From positions 558,001 through 622,000 of the forward strand of contig CAJJDP010000016.1 of the NCBI GenBank assembly GCA_905182995.1: a DNA stretch of 64,000 nucleotides. Reading direction: 5' to 3'. This document shows, piece by piece, positions 35,852-47,390 of the stretch. Under the pieces are notes generated by a model. That model had not been told where the DNA came from and did no database searches. It was given only the letters and a program-made list of their open reading frames with translations. This stretch comes from Paramecium octaurelia. Its lineage: Eukaryota > Ciliophora > Oligohymenophorea > Peniculida > Parameciidae. The translations under genes and the position numbers were made by a program. How positions within the stretch are numbered: position 1 is the first letter of the stretch; every line of letters starts with the position of its first letter.

Positions 35852-38281
35852 TCAATTACCTACACTATGATTCGAGTATCTTGCTTGCAGTAATCGAGAT
35901 TGAGGTTTCATTCTAAACAAATTATGTTCACTCTTAATGAAAACAGGTTTTTGTTACTAAGGTTGTTTAGGTACAACAATAGATGTTGAAAAATTTTGAG
36001 TTTTTTATTCAGATTAAGTAATAGGGGAAGGGGATTATATAGATTCAGTAAGTATTCGATTGTCAGTCTATTTGCAGGAATTTGAGAAGTAAGTAAAAAA
36101 TTGACCTTTTGAAATTGGAGTGTTATTACCAATATTTCTTTCAGATTATTCAATTGATTTAGATACTCTTTAACTCATTTCTGTTTTCATTAGTTAGAAT
36201 TCAATAAACTTTTTGAGATGTTAAGATTTTGAACCCATTTCTTAACGGATCATTTCACTGGCTTCATGTTATCTTTTAATTTTGATCTTTTCGTTTTCAG
36301 GAACTAAATCTACGTACCGTCGATCATACTTTTTAATTTAATCATTTTTTTACTACATTATTTAGACTTACTTTCTAAAATCTTATTCACTTGCCTTTTT
36401 TTATCTTAAGATTTTTTATGAAGATTTATGGTTTACTTAAAATTTGATCTTATTTAACACTCCTTTCAAACTGGCCACTTAAAGTTCATAATCTTCTTCA
36501 ATGTCTTTAGTTTTAGAGTCAATTCTACTGGTCATTGATCCCATCAAAGGACTATTCGATAAGTTAAGTTTAAGAGAGGGAAAAGCACTACTTTATTTTA
36601 AATGAAGTAGAGGTTTTTCTATTTTTATAGGATATTCTTGTACATAATCATGAATGGACATATTTTTTTATTTTGATATTCCTAATTGAGATTCTTCTGA
36701 TTCTTCAATAATATTATTCAGATTAGATGGTAATTGTTTTTCACTTTCATTTTTTAATTTAAGCAAATAAAGCTGCTAATTTAATTTAACTTTTTCATAC
36801 TAGGATTAATGAAACTTATCAACTTATTTAATTAAGTTTAAGTTATGTTAATATTTCATGCTAGCTTAATCATAAAAATATTTCTTTAATGTAGTTTGAT
36901 CACTTAATATTCTATTAAAATGACTCATTTATAATCCATAAATCTTGGCTTTTTCACTTTTCACTATAATAGTTTGTTAAGATACAGGTATTTTGAGCAT
37001 AATTTCAACATCACCTATAATCTCACCCTCACCCAAGATTATAACTCTTCTTTACTAAATCATTTTCTTAAGTGGTTTCATTTAAGTCTATTTAATGGCA
37101 AGTAATAATTATTATTCAGAAGATGCCAATTCAGATTATTACTCCTCAGAAACTTGATTGACTATCTCTTACTCATGTACAACCTCCAATTCTCCTTTTT
37201 TGATTAAATAAATTTAAGTCACTTTGTCACCCTTTCTTATTAAATAATTGCCTTTCCTGAGTTCTATCTTTTTAAAGTTGTAGCAATATCTTAAGGTTAC
37301 AAATCGAGGACATTCTCTAAAGAAGTAATTCTAAAAAAACTTAATTCTTTATTCAATTTTGTTAAGTTCTGCATCTTTCAATAATGACTTATAGTCTTAC
37401 GATGTTAGAACAGCCAATTCTAAATTTGATTTTGCAACTACAGTAGCAGATCTCGGTTGATTCCAAATAAGTGCCAATTCTCCAAACATCTGTCCTTCCA
37501 CCAGTTCAATGACGAACTTATGTTTAAATACTCCATCAATAAAAAAATAATCAATGTCTAATTTTGCCGGTGGAATTCCAGCTGTCATCTCTAATCCCAT
37601 TTATTATTGAATTTCTAAGATCTTCTTATCCTTCTCCTCTTCAATCTTTACTTCCTCAATGATATGTTACGTCTACAGTAATTTTATTGAATGAAACTGC
37701 TCATCTTCTACTTATTTTGAATTTTGTCTTTTGAGTTTCTTCATCATTCCAACTGAAGTTGTCAACCGATTTTTCATCTTCTCTCTTTTTGCTTAATTAA
37801 TAACAGATATGGGGTGAGTTCTTTTTTATTACTATGTACAATTTTCATACTTTTTTCTACTTTTGTACGATAAATCATTAACTACATATTGATCTAATTA
37901 TGAATATATGTTAACACTCCCACTTAAAATTATAAAAGCATTCTCTCCTTTGTCACCCTACTTAAACACTGTTTCACCTTATTAAAATGCTTTGTATGTC
38001 ATCTTCTAACAACATTAAGTGTGGAGTCTATTGTCAATATTTTTTTGTTTCGAATTCATTTCCTTGAAAAATTGTAAATTCTCAGTTGCCTTCACTATCA
38101 ATAATAATTCCTCTTCAAATCTGTCAGAAGGATCCCGCTTTAATATGCTTGTTGCATATTTTATTAGTTAAGATGGATCTAACTAAGTCTATAATTCTTA
38201 GCAAACAGTTCGATATTTGTAGGTGTTTTTGTTCCTCAACCATTGAAACTCAAACAATGGGTTTGTGACTGGACTACTCAT
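35852..38281 (-). CDS. Protein with two cyclic-nucleotide-binding domains
   Basis: Single intronless frame of 809 residues. A first cNMP-binding fold starts near residue 115 (GETVFKQGDKGENAFIILSG) and, after an unusually long basic insert of about 120 residues, ends with the phosphate-binding cassette GQMFGELALIWNQPRSATV. A second fold follows (RKGDKVTQIYLIKKGELEV, then GEIIGDVEIML), whose cassette lacks the Arg-Ser-Ala core. The C-terminal 330 residues are coiled and Gln/Ser-rich. It has no kinase domain, so it is not a cGMP-dependent kinase; it could be a regulatory or scaffolding protein. Only the first site looks able to bind nucleotide. Confidence 0.83.
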
Positions 38282-38338
38282 TTGGATATTAGTGCTTAGA
38301 ATTTTTCTAAACAAATTTTAATTGAATGTAATTATAGA

Positions 38339-39651
38339 TCATTTTTTAGCTTTTGCAAAACCAACTTAATTATTGTCTCTATCATAAATACTGTAATATT
38401 TCCTGAGGAATATGTCTCCTAATATCCAAGCAGGTCCTTGAGGTTATTGAATATCTAAAGGCATGAATGCTGCTATGCAATCCCAATTATTAACTTCAAT
38501 TAGAGCTTCTATAAAATTTAATCTAGAAATTACATAAGTCATCCCCTTCATTAACCTCTGTCAATTAGGCAGCATCAAAATTAGTTGGTTTAACGTATTC
38601 TTCAGGATCTAAGGTATAGTCAACATCATCAATCTTGAATGTAATTGTAGGTAAAGTATTGATTTCATGACAATGAGATTTAACATTTAAGGTTCTCAAC
38701 AAAGTACCTAAGTCATCAAAAGGTCCACTCATTATTGATGTTCCAGTATCAACAATAAGTCTACATGATCCATTACACAAACCAATATCCTTGTTATCTA
38801 CCAAAATATTATCAGCTTTAATCATCCAATAATATTTATCAATAACATCATGATAATGAATATCTCCATCTACATGAGCTGGGTTATAACCTCCCAAAGT
38901 AAATTCACTATGAGCAATATCGTTTGCGTCTTTGGCAAAATAGAATGAAAATTAGTTTCTCTCCAAGACTCTCTAATCCATGAGATTATCAAAAACTGGA
39001 TTGAAATTCTTTGGTGCCATTTTTGGATAGGCCAAACCAAGAATACCATCAAAGTCAAGATCTCTAAAGATTGCTCCATTTTCACTTGTAATCTCTGCCA
39101 AATTTTATCTTGGTAATGTAACTTCACCAAAATAAACAGTATCAGCATTCACAACTCCTTTCAAATCACCGCTTCCAAATTCAACATTCAATTCTTAATT
39201 CAAAGGCAAAAACGATTGACTATCCTCGTGATTATACTGTTTATGTCTCATGCAGCCTTCCTCTTAGCATCTTGTTGAATCTATCCATAAATTGGCACTC
39301 CCTGTATCTAAGACAACTTTAAATGTATTTCCAGGTTATCCTATTCCTAAATCAGCGGTGTATTGAATATTTTTGTAATTATGCATTCTCATATATTGAG
39401 GACCTGATTGCTCAGTTTAAGCAAAGGAGGAATCACTTAATTTATCTTGATTTATGGCAATTAGTTTATAAAAGTTTTATTTGTCTTAAACTTTAGTTTC
39501 TCTTTCTTGTAATTGAATATGAATTACCTTCTTTTTTTCTGGTTCTAAGAATTTCTAATCATTTTGGCTTATAATCAACAACTCAAATTTACATATTAAC
39601 TGCATCCGACAAGAAAATGATTAAACATAAGAATAAGGTGGACTTAATCAT
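38339..39651 (-). CDS. Pepsin-family aspartic protease
   Basis: Two 25-nt introns give 420 residues. A signal peptide opens the protein (MIKSTLFLCLIIFLSDA). The propeptide is followed by both catalytic motifs: DTGSANLWIDS and, about 170 residues later, DTGTSIMSG. The flap region FGSGDLKGV, FDGILGLAYP, GPAWILGDIFLRKYYS and YDRDNNQVGFAKA are typical of cathepsin D/pepsin enzymes. It should be a secreted or lysosomal (phagosomal) protease. The second intron's junction creates a TAA glutamine codon. It ends 57 bp from the start of the cyclic-nucleotide-binding gene. Confidence 0.95.
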
Positions 39652-39826
39652 TTGCAAAAACGATTTTTTAATAAATATTAAAAGTATAAGTTAATTCACC
39701 GAAAACTTATCCTATTATTAATTCAATAAAAACAATGAATCCCAAAAAGTTCTTTTTTGTTTTTATAGATAATATGATGATTTTTATATTTCAATCTATC
39801 TTAATATGAATAATATGATTGTATAT

Positions 39827-40535
39827 TCATACAAAAAGAATAATCATTATCAACCCAACTACCTCCAATGTTATAAATAGATATAGACAACAGTAGGATG
39901 ACGAATTCAAAAACTTTTTCAATTTTCCATTCACATTGACCATTTCCCTATTTGTTTTATCCATCTCATTGCTGATACCATTGAGCAATCTATTTTATTC
40001 ATCCACAGTATTCCCAATGTTTTTACCTTACACTTTGAGGCTATCCAATTAATCTATGCATACATCAAGTTTCTAATCTTGTTCTTGTTGTAATTGTTTC
40101 TAATTTTAATACAATGATTTGTTATCCATTTGTTATAACGTCTCTGTGTCCTTATATTGCTTACCCCCATTAGACCTATTATTAAATAATTAATCCTTTT
40201 AGGATCTCAAAGACTTATCAAAATTTTGTTTTAATTCCGCAGCTACATTCTACAATTCCAATAATTTATTTTTTCTTGTTTCTCCTTCTTTCTACAATAC
40301 TTCTTAATTTTAGTTTTGTCTCTCAATAAGTGATTTTAACAATTCTATTTCTCTATCTTTGAATATATATTTAAATCCAGATACCTAGTTTAGAGATGCC
40401 TCCTCTAATTTCTCCATCGATAATTCCAACTGGTTGATTGGCATTAATCTTTTATTCTCTTTTCTGTATGTCAGATCTTAATTATTAGATCAATCTCTAA
40501 ACTCTTTCTATATCACCTCTATATGTATCAGTCAT
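39827..40535 (-). CDS. Qc-type SNARE
   Basis: One 40-nt intron near the start gives 222 residues. An N-terminal helical region (MEKLEEAS, IFKDREIELLKSL) is followed by a SNARE motif with the central glutamine: LKVQGKNIGNTVDEQNRLLNGI and ISNEMDKTNREM. A C-terminal membrane anchor (CCLYLFITLEVVGLIMIILFV) ends the protein. The layout is that of syntaxin 6/8/10-type or plant SYP7-type Qc-SNAREs, which drive endosomal or ER-Golgi fusion. It lies 30 bp downstream of the myristoyltransferase gene on the same strand. Confidence 0.82.
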
Positions 40536-40565
40536 TGAATTTTATATTTGTATATTATTTAATAC

Positions 40566-41986
40566 TCATACAAGAACAATTCCTATTTCTTCTGGTTTAA
40601 GCATATTACTCTCCAATTTCCAATTGTAAAGATAATAATTCAATTATCCATCACCTGGACAGAACATTAATTCCTAACATTATCAAAAACAGATACTTTC
40701 AAAAACTTTTCATTTTCCATAATATCCAAAGCATTGAATACATCATAACCTTCATTTTTTGCTAAGATCAATGCATCATACATTAATTACACTATAGGAG
40801 TTTAAGTAGCCACATTATAATAAGAGTAGGCTGCCTTTAATGATATTTAAATGATATTTTACTCTTAGATGTGTGTGCTTTGGATTTTTAATTACTTAAC
40901 TTGGAAGATTATAAAAAGATAAGAAATCTGTAACCACTCCTTGTTCTTTTTCAACAACGTATGTGCTTATTACATCCTTTCTTGGTAAAAACCAATGCTT
41001 GACTTCATCTTCAGTATATTTAAAATACAATTTGAATTATCTAAAATAAAAAGATTTAAATTACTTCAAATATTCATTTAATAATTTTGTAACCTAAGCT
41101 ACATCTTTTTTTTTCATAGCCCTCAACCCTTAGGTTTTTGGCTCTTCAGGCAATTTGTATAGTTTTTATTATCTTGCAATAGTTTGTCTTGCAGACAGAG
41201 ATGAAAATCCAACTTCAATTAATTTCTTGGCATTCAAACTTCTGTGATAGTATCTTGTTTAAGAAATTGGAGTGGGAACAACTATTCCAGCTGTGTAGAC
41301 TGCTTGCCACATGTTTTTGATATGAACTCTCCTTGTAATCTCCTTGATCAAAACTGGAGCCAATCTATTTGCTCTAATTTTTTTATGAACACACAAGAAG
41401 TTGATTTCGGTCATCTTTACTTTTGTTTACTAATTTTCTATATGTAATGTGACAGGAATTCCTGTTATAAATCCAACCAACTTTTAATTTACCTTAACTC
41501 CAACAATCCAATCAGGGTGTTATCCTGGTGGCAATAATGCCCATCTCAAAAAATCAATTGAATAATCGAATCTAAACATATTATCATCATCTTCAACATA
41601 GTTTTCTTTCAATAATGTATAGACCTAGGTTAAATGAATAAGTACTTGTTGAGCTTGTTCCTCATTTCTCAAATCAACATTACACCATTCAAATTTAGAG
41701 ATCAAATTAAATGGGTCTTTTCTAACATCTGCTAAAATTCCCTCTTAAATTGGACCAGGCTTTAAGGATTCCAATTCATTAATATTGGGCATAGGTTGTG
41801 TTTCCCAAAATTAATGTGGTTTATTTAATTTATCTATTAATTACTAATTGTATTGAGTTTGCTTTTGTACAACAGTAAGTTGTTATTATTATTGTTGTTA
41901 TTATTATTATTATTATTTTTATTCTCCTTGATCTTAAACTTCGATTTCTTCATCGCTGGATTACTATTATTTTTCCTATTGTTGCA
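40566..41986 (-). CDS. NMT: Glycylpeptide N-tetradecanoyltransferase (N-myristoyltransferase)
   Basis: Transfers myristate from myristoyl-CoA to N-terminal glycines. Clear family signatures: [101 protein letters not shown] and the C-terminal EEIGIVLV, which supplies the catalytic carboxylate. At least three introns (24, 28 and 23 nt) are present; one more small adjustment is needed to balance the length, about 440 residues. The N-terminus carries a polyglutamine tract written mostly as TAA. The FHA/RINGv protein in this window, starting MGNC, is a likely substrate. Confidence 0.95.
41881..41926. repeat. TTA-type microsatellite encoding polyglutamine
   Basis: Trinucleotide run inside the N-terminal region of the myristoyltransferase gene. 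On the coding strand it reads as TAA (and some CAA) codons, giving about a dozen glutamines. Confidence 0.8.
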
Positions 41987-42404
41987 TTATTTAGAAAAAT
42001 TTAAAAATAATTAATCAAATCACTCTCAAAAATAATTTATATGACAAAATATTTAAAAAATAAAACATATTCTCCTCAGGATATTTTTTAAATTCCTCAA
42101 ATTTCATACCTATTCTCAATAAGTCGACATTTCTTCATGTAATTAAAATAATTACCAATTATAAAATTTAACAAAATAAAAATGTTTCCCTTTAAGTAAA
42201 TTAAAAATTTTCTGTATTCAAATTTCTGGGTTTCTACTGATGGCATATAGAATATTATGCTTACCCAACAAAAGCTAGTTTTAGATAAAATTATGATACA
42301 ATTCCTATATGAATGTTCAGCACAGTACTAAAATTAGAATTTAAGAAAGAAATATAATATAGGCGTCAGAAATGTTTAAATTAATATTAGGGTATAAAAG
42401 ATGA
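41987..42404. other. Spacer upstream of the myristoyltransferase gene
   Basis: About 420 bp without a recognised gene. It should hold the myristoyltransferase promoter and the 3' end of the next minus-strand gene. Confidence 0.45.
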
Positions 42405-43079
42405 TCAATCATATTTAAGAAAATCACTACGATGTGATTGCAACTGATAATTTCCCTTCTATTAAACAAATTCATCTTATTTAATTTTGGGATGAAATTT
42501 TCGTTTTTCATTTGGTTTTATTTGATTATCATCCTCTCTAGCTTAATTAAGTTAATGAGGCGTATGGGTTTTTCTTTTTGGCTTTTCTTTCTCACTAAGT
42601 CCCTATTGATCTGATTGTAATAAAATAGTCTTGGAGTTTGAGTTTGTCTTTTAGTTTGACGTCTCTTTTTTCTTTTATTGCAATTCCTTGTTCACTGTTC
42701 TACAATCCCATACTAGTTATCTTTATTTCTGAATAGATCTTTGAGATTGTTACTATTATTGGAGTTGTGCTTCTGACGATGCTGTCAAATAACTCCCATC
42801 AATGTATCTCATTCGAATCGATTACTGAGTATTGTAGTAATCCTCTTGGCTTTAAAATCTCTTGATTTGCTTAGTGCTTCGAATATCTTCCTTGATTTAC
42901 TATTCGATTGTTTCTTCTTGATCTAACAGAGACATAAATGAATCTTCTGATGCGGCTCTTAAGGCTTAAGGGGGAAATAGATCGGCTTTTATTTTTTGTT
43001 ATTCAAAACCAAATTAAGGGACAGCAGGAATATCCACACTGGAGAACTCAAAATTGACATCATTGTCTATGCAATTCAT
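42405..43079 (-). CDS. Hydrophilic protein of unknown function
   Basis: Intronless frame of 224 residues starting MNCIDNDVNFEFSSVDIPAVP. The N-terminal half is acidic and contains an aliphatic-proline stretch (ADLFPPQALRAA), the middle is Gln/Ser-rich, and the C-terminal half is strongly basic (PKRKTHTPHQLNQ, NEKRKFHPKIK). This suggests a nuclear or RNA/DNA-associated protein, by composition only. Its first 54 codons are repeated exactly at 44235-44396, where the copy is cut off at the N. Confidence 0.7.
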
Positions 43080-44233
43080 TCCAAAACTATATTAATGAGA
43101 TTAAGTAATAATGTTTTATTAAGTGGGGATGCTTATCTATTGAACATCCTATTTACATGTTTTACATTCATTTCCCATTTTAGTTTCTTTAAATATAATA
43201 AATATATAATTATAGGATCAAACAAATTTACTATTTTAATTCATGATTTTATCATTTAGTTTTATACTGTTTTATTTGTAAAAATATCTTCTTTAATCAG
43301 AATGATTAAATTATTTATTATATTTAATTATAATTCAGCGGTTTACCGTCATACTTCTTAAAAATAACTTACTCATCATCTAAGAAAGAAATTACAGTTA
43401 GAACTGAACTATTCCTTTCCTCAAAATCTGATGGGTCCACAAATATTTTGTCTTAGAACATACCAAAGGTTGAACATTTTAATTCCTTATTAATTATTGA
43501 TATTTTAGTTTAAAATTGTTTAACTAATACGTTAATACTAGAAATTTACTTTACTATAAGGAAAAGGAAACACAATTTATTAGATGAGACAATAATGATC
43601 CATCAGCCCCAGCCACTCTAATAAACAATTCAATTGATGTAACTTGACTATTTTGATTTTTCAATCTTTGAGGATCTACAATCTGAGTCACAATATCTTG
43701 AATTTAGTTCAGGTAATGCTTCTCTATTCTTGCTTTATCAATATTACTTAAATCCTCCTAATTATCCATAATTATAGATAATTCTTAATCTCATTAAATA
43801 CTAATACTGATGCACTAATTTAGATCTACTTCCTTTAACTCTACCTCTCGAATAATATGTTTGACTGAAATAAAACAATCAGCGTATTAATAATGAGTAA
43901 ATCCTTCTGCAAATTCTATCGAAATCTATCTTGGTTAATTAAATAATCTCCCATCTATCCTAACATTTTTCTCCAAAAATTTTTTCATATAATCTTGTGG
44001 AAACATTTCTTTGAATATGTCAGCGTCCATTAATAAATTAATAATTATATTTTCTGATTAATAAATTAAATTCATTCCAAAGTACTCTTAATTGTCAATT
44101 TCTTCCGAACCCATATGATAATTGTGTCCCTCAGTCAAAATTAATAATGAAACAATCTAAGTTACAAAGATGTATACCAGTTGTACTTATAATCACTATT
44201 GATTAAATTAATATTTATTAATATAATTTATTT
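42918..44233. repeat. Exact 1,316-bp repeat, copy 1
   Basis: As far as it can be read by eye, every base of this segment recurs at 44235-45550 with a constant offset of 1,317. The two copies are separated by a single N. The copies contain the 5' end of the 224-residue protein gene and the whole exosome-subunit gene. This is best explained as two overlapping contigs placed end to end. Confidence 0.95.
43297..44030 (-). CDS. Exosome RNase PH-domain subunit, Rrp43-like (copy 1)
   Basis: Two introns (24 and 20 nt) give 229 residues. The N-terminus MDADIFKEMFPQDYMKKFLEKNVRIDGR matches the start of the Rrp43/Rrp45/Rrp42 ring subunits (EYxxxFLxxNxRxDGR), followed by QISIEFAEGFTHYQYAD. The rest is shorter and more diverged than in animals, with PSDFEERNSSVLTVI near the C-terminus matching the DPTxxEE...VxV strand. 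These ring subunits have no catalytic residues; they form the core of the 3'-to-5' RNA exosome. The gene is duplicated only by the assembly artefact. Confidence 0.75.
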
Positions 44234-44234
44234 N
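44234..44234. other. Single undetermined base (assembly join)
   Basis: The only N in the window. It sits exactly between two identical 1,316-bp copies, so it marks a contig join rather than an uncertain base call. Confidence 0.95.
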
Positions 44235-44396
44235 TTGATCTAACAGAGACATAAATGAATCTTCTGATGCGGCTCTTAAGGCTTAAGGGGGAAATAGATC
44301 GGCTTTTATTTTTTGTTATTCAAAACCAAATTAAGGGACAGCAGGAATATCCACACTGGAGAACTCAAAATTGACATCATTGTCTATGCAATTCAT
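44235..44396 (-). pseudogene. Truncated copy of the 224-residue protein gene (artefact)
   Basis: Carries the start codon and the first 54 codons of the gene at 42405-43079 and then hits the N. It is most likely not a real locus. Confidence 0.85.
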
Positions 44397-44613
44397 TCCA
44401 AAACTATATTAATGAGATTAAGTAATAATGTTTTATTAAGTGGGGATGCTTATCTATTGAACATCCTATTTACATGTTTTACATTCATTTCCCATTTTAG
44501 TTTCTTTAAATATAATAAATATATAATTATAGGATCAAACAAATTTACTATTTTAATTCATGATTTTATCATTTAGTTTTATACTGTTTTATTTGTAAAA
44601 ATATCTTCTTTAA

Positions 44614-45347
44614 TCAGAATGATTAAATTATTTATTATATTTAATTATAATTCAGCGGTTTACCGTCATACTTCTTAAAAATAACTTACTCATCATCTAA
44701 GAAAGAAATTACAGTTAGAACTGAACTATTCCTTTCCTCAAAATCTGATGGGTCCACAAATATTTTGTCTTAGAACATACCAAAGGTTGAACATTTTAAT
44801 TCCTTATTAATTATTGATATTTTAGTTTAAAATTGTTTAACTAATACGTTAATACTAGAAATTTACTTTACTATAAGGAAAAGGAAACACAATTTATTAG
44901 ATGAGACAATAATGATCCATCAGCCCCAGCCACTCTAATAAACAATTCAATTGATGTAACTTGACTATTTTGATTTTTCAATCTTTGAGGATCTACAATC
45001 TGAGTCACAATATCTTGAATTTAGTTCAGGTAATGCTTCTCTATTCTTGCTTTATCAATATTACTTAAATCCTCCTAATTATCCATAATTATAGATAATT
45101 CTTAATCTCATTAAATACTAATACTGATGCACTAATTTAGATCTACTTCCTTTAACTCTACCTCTCGAATAATATGTTTGACTGAAATAAAACAATCAGC
45201 GTATTAATAATGAGTAAATCCTTCTGCAAATTCTATCGAAATCTATCTTGGTTAATTAAATAATCTCCCATCTATCCTAACATTTTTCTCCAAAAATTTT
45301 TTCATATAATCTTGTGGAAACATTTCTTTGAATATGTCAGCGTCCAT
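44614..45347 (-). CDS. Exosome RNase PH-domain subunit, Rrp43-like (copy 2)
   Basis: Identical to 43297-44030, including both introns. If the duplication is an assembly artefact this is the same gene counted twice. Confidence 0.7.
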
Positions 45348-45569
45348 TAATAAATTAATAATTATATTTTCTGATTAATAAATTAAATTCATTCCAAAGT
45401 ACTCTTAATTGTCAATTTCTTCCGAACCCATATGATAATTGTGTCCCTCAGTCAAAATTAATAATGAAACAATCTAAGTTACAAAGATGTATACCAGTTG
45501 TACTTATAATCACTATTGATTAAATTAATATTTATTAATATAATTTATTTCTAAAATACTAACTCCTTT

Positions 45570-46710
45570 ATGAGACATTCTGGCTTCATTTAAATATCAC
45601 CAGCTCCACTAGTACCACTGTAATATAAAGTTAATGTTTAGAAACTATTCAGTTTAATCAGTCCCTCTTGTAACAACAACGCCTATGTATTAATCTCTCA
45701 TCCAAATTTAATAACCTTAGCCATAAATTGTGAGAGTATTGATTTTCATTAATTGTTATTAAAGTAAAGACCAATTCATGTTGTCGATTTGGAATAGTAT
45801 GATGATATTTGGAGAAAAAAGGTTGAAGACCTTGAGAAACAATTACGAGAACTATAAAAACAGAAACCATAGCCAGTGGTTTAAGCTCCAGGTGAATTTA
45901 AATTTTATTTCTAAGAACCTGTCCTTGAATTGAGAGCAGGTGCAGATACTGAGGAATTGGAAAAATAGATATAATAGCTATAATTGGAATTGTATAAAAC
46001 AAAGGAAGATTATGAGGACTTATTATAAAAGTACAATGACAACCTTAGTGAGTTAGAGCAATTGAAATGTAATATCTAAGAGTATTTTATTTAAGAATAA
46101 TTGAAAAATCATGTTTGTACTGATAATACTGCTGAGTTAAAAAAGAAAATTGAATAACAAGATAAAGAAATCTAAAGATTGAAGGCCTTACTTGCTTCTC
46201 AAGTGCCTGTTGGTATAATTTAATCTTTTATTTAGCAAATGATGACTCAGAATAATTGAAACTTTATTAATAAAGAATCTCAGAATTAGAACGCTAATTA
46301 CAGGAATCTATTTTACAGGTTGAAAGATATAGATAAGAGAATTCATAACTATTATCTTAATTGAACTTCTTTAAGGATTAAGTCAATGAAAAGGATGAAA
46401 AGATAAAGGATTTAGAAAAATAAATTGAAGAACTCAATAATGAATTAGATGGGATGTAGGATGAATAGGAGGAGATTATTGAATAAAGAGTAGAAACTAT
46501 TAGAAAAGAATTGAAGAGTTGGAAGGATAAATTTTTGGCTTTAAATGCTCAATTTCATGATTAATAGGAAAAATTAATGCTAACTGAAGCTGAGTTGGAT
46601 CACATTAAAAAATAAGGAGGAGCTGGAGCTAAAGTAAATTTAATAAATATCTTAATTATTAGGGTAGCTAAGTAATAACTACAACGACTACAACAAAATA
46701 ATCTAAATGA
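45570..46710 (+). CDS. Coiled-coil protein
   Basis: Two introns (23 and 29 nt) give 362 residues. The first 85 residues are not coiled (MRHSGFIQISPAPLVPLQYK, HPNLITLAINCE) and may form a small domain. The rest is coiled coil in two long stretches on either side of the first intron, followed by a Thr-rich tail (TTTTTTK). The start at 45570 is the first ATG in frame. No catalytic motif or membrane segment was found. It lies 20 bp after the duplicated segment. Confidence 0.75.
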
Positions 46711-47067
46711 AAATAAGTACATTCTAAAAATAAATATACATTTTTTTTCTAATCCTGTTATCTAATAAATATCTACTTTGTTTGGTTATGATATCCTCCT
46801 CAATTAGGTTTTAGATTACTCTTTAAAAAATGAAATATTTTATTTGAATGTTCCTCTTTTAAAAATAATTATTATATTAATTATCAAACTACTTTTATAA
46901 GAAAAATCATTAAAAGTCGAGGAATTTTAAGATCTTAAATTATGATTATTATCCAAATTAGAATATTAAAAAGCTTTAAAAAGAAACAATTCATAATGTT
47001 TTTCTTTAAAAATTGATATCATGCTCTAAAGTTTTGTAATAAATAATAAGGTCATTTGTCTTATTTT
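46711..47067. other. Intergenic spacer
   Basis: About 360 bp with no recognised gene, between the coiled-coil gene and a small minus-strand frame. Confidence 0.4.
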
Positions 47068-47250
47068 TCATTCTATAGAGAATTTTGAATAACTTTTGAG
47101 CTTTTCTCTTGCTATTTTAATTGATCTTCTTTGTTCTCTAAGTTTTAGTCTTTTTGTTACTACTAAGTTTTGTAATTTAGTCCATTTTTTCCACTTTGCA
47201 TTCTCATTTTTTATATTTATTTGCTAATTTAATTTATTTACTTGTTTCAT
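47068..47250 (-). CDS. Small basic helical protein
   Basis: Intronless frame of 60 residues, MKQVNKLNQQIN to SKFSIE. It is rich in Lys, Gln and Arg and reads as one amphipathic helix (KLQNLVVTKRLKLREQRRSIK). No family was recognised; it could also be a chance frame, since only TGA terminates here. It lies divergently 140 bp from the PP2C gene. Confidence 0.42.
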
Positions 47251-47390
47251 GATATCAAAGAAAAGGATTTTTGAAATGAAGCAATGAAGTAATATTTAAG
47301 TATTTGAGCTGCTTAATTTTGTAAAATTGATTGCTTAATATCCGTTGATGATATAATTGTAAAATATAAATTCAAATTTTTTCACAACTA

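Larger units (their letters stand above)
44235..45550. repeat. Exact 1,316-bp repeat, copy 2
   Basis: Second copy of 42918-44233. Removing it would place the exosome gene directly next to the coiled-coil gene that starts at 45570, an ordinary compact spacing for this genome. Confidence 0.95.

Noticed and set aside
42996-44576. Pair of identical 87-residue plus-strand frames
   Set aside because: They lie over the minus-strand 224-residue gene and its flank, and are identical only because of the assembly duplication.
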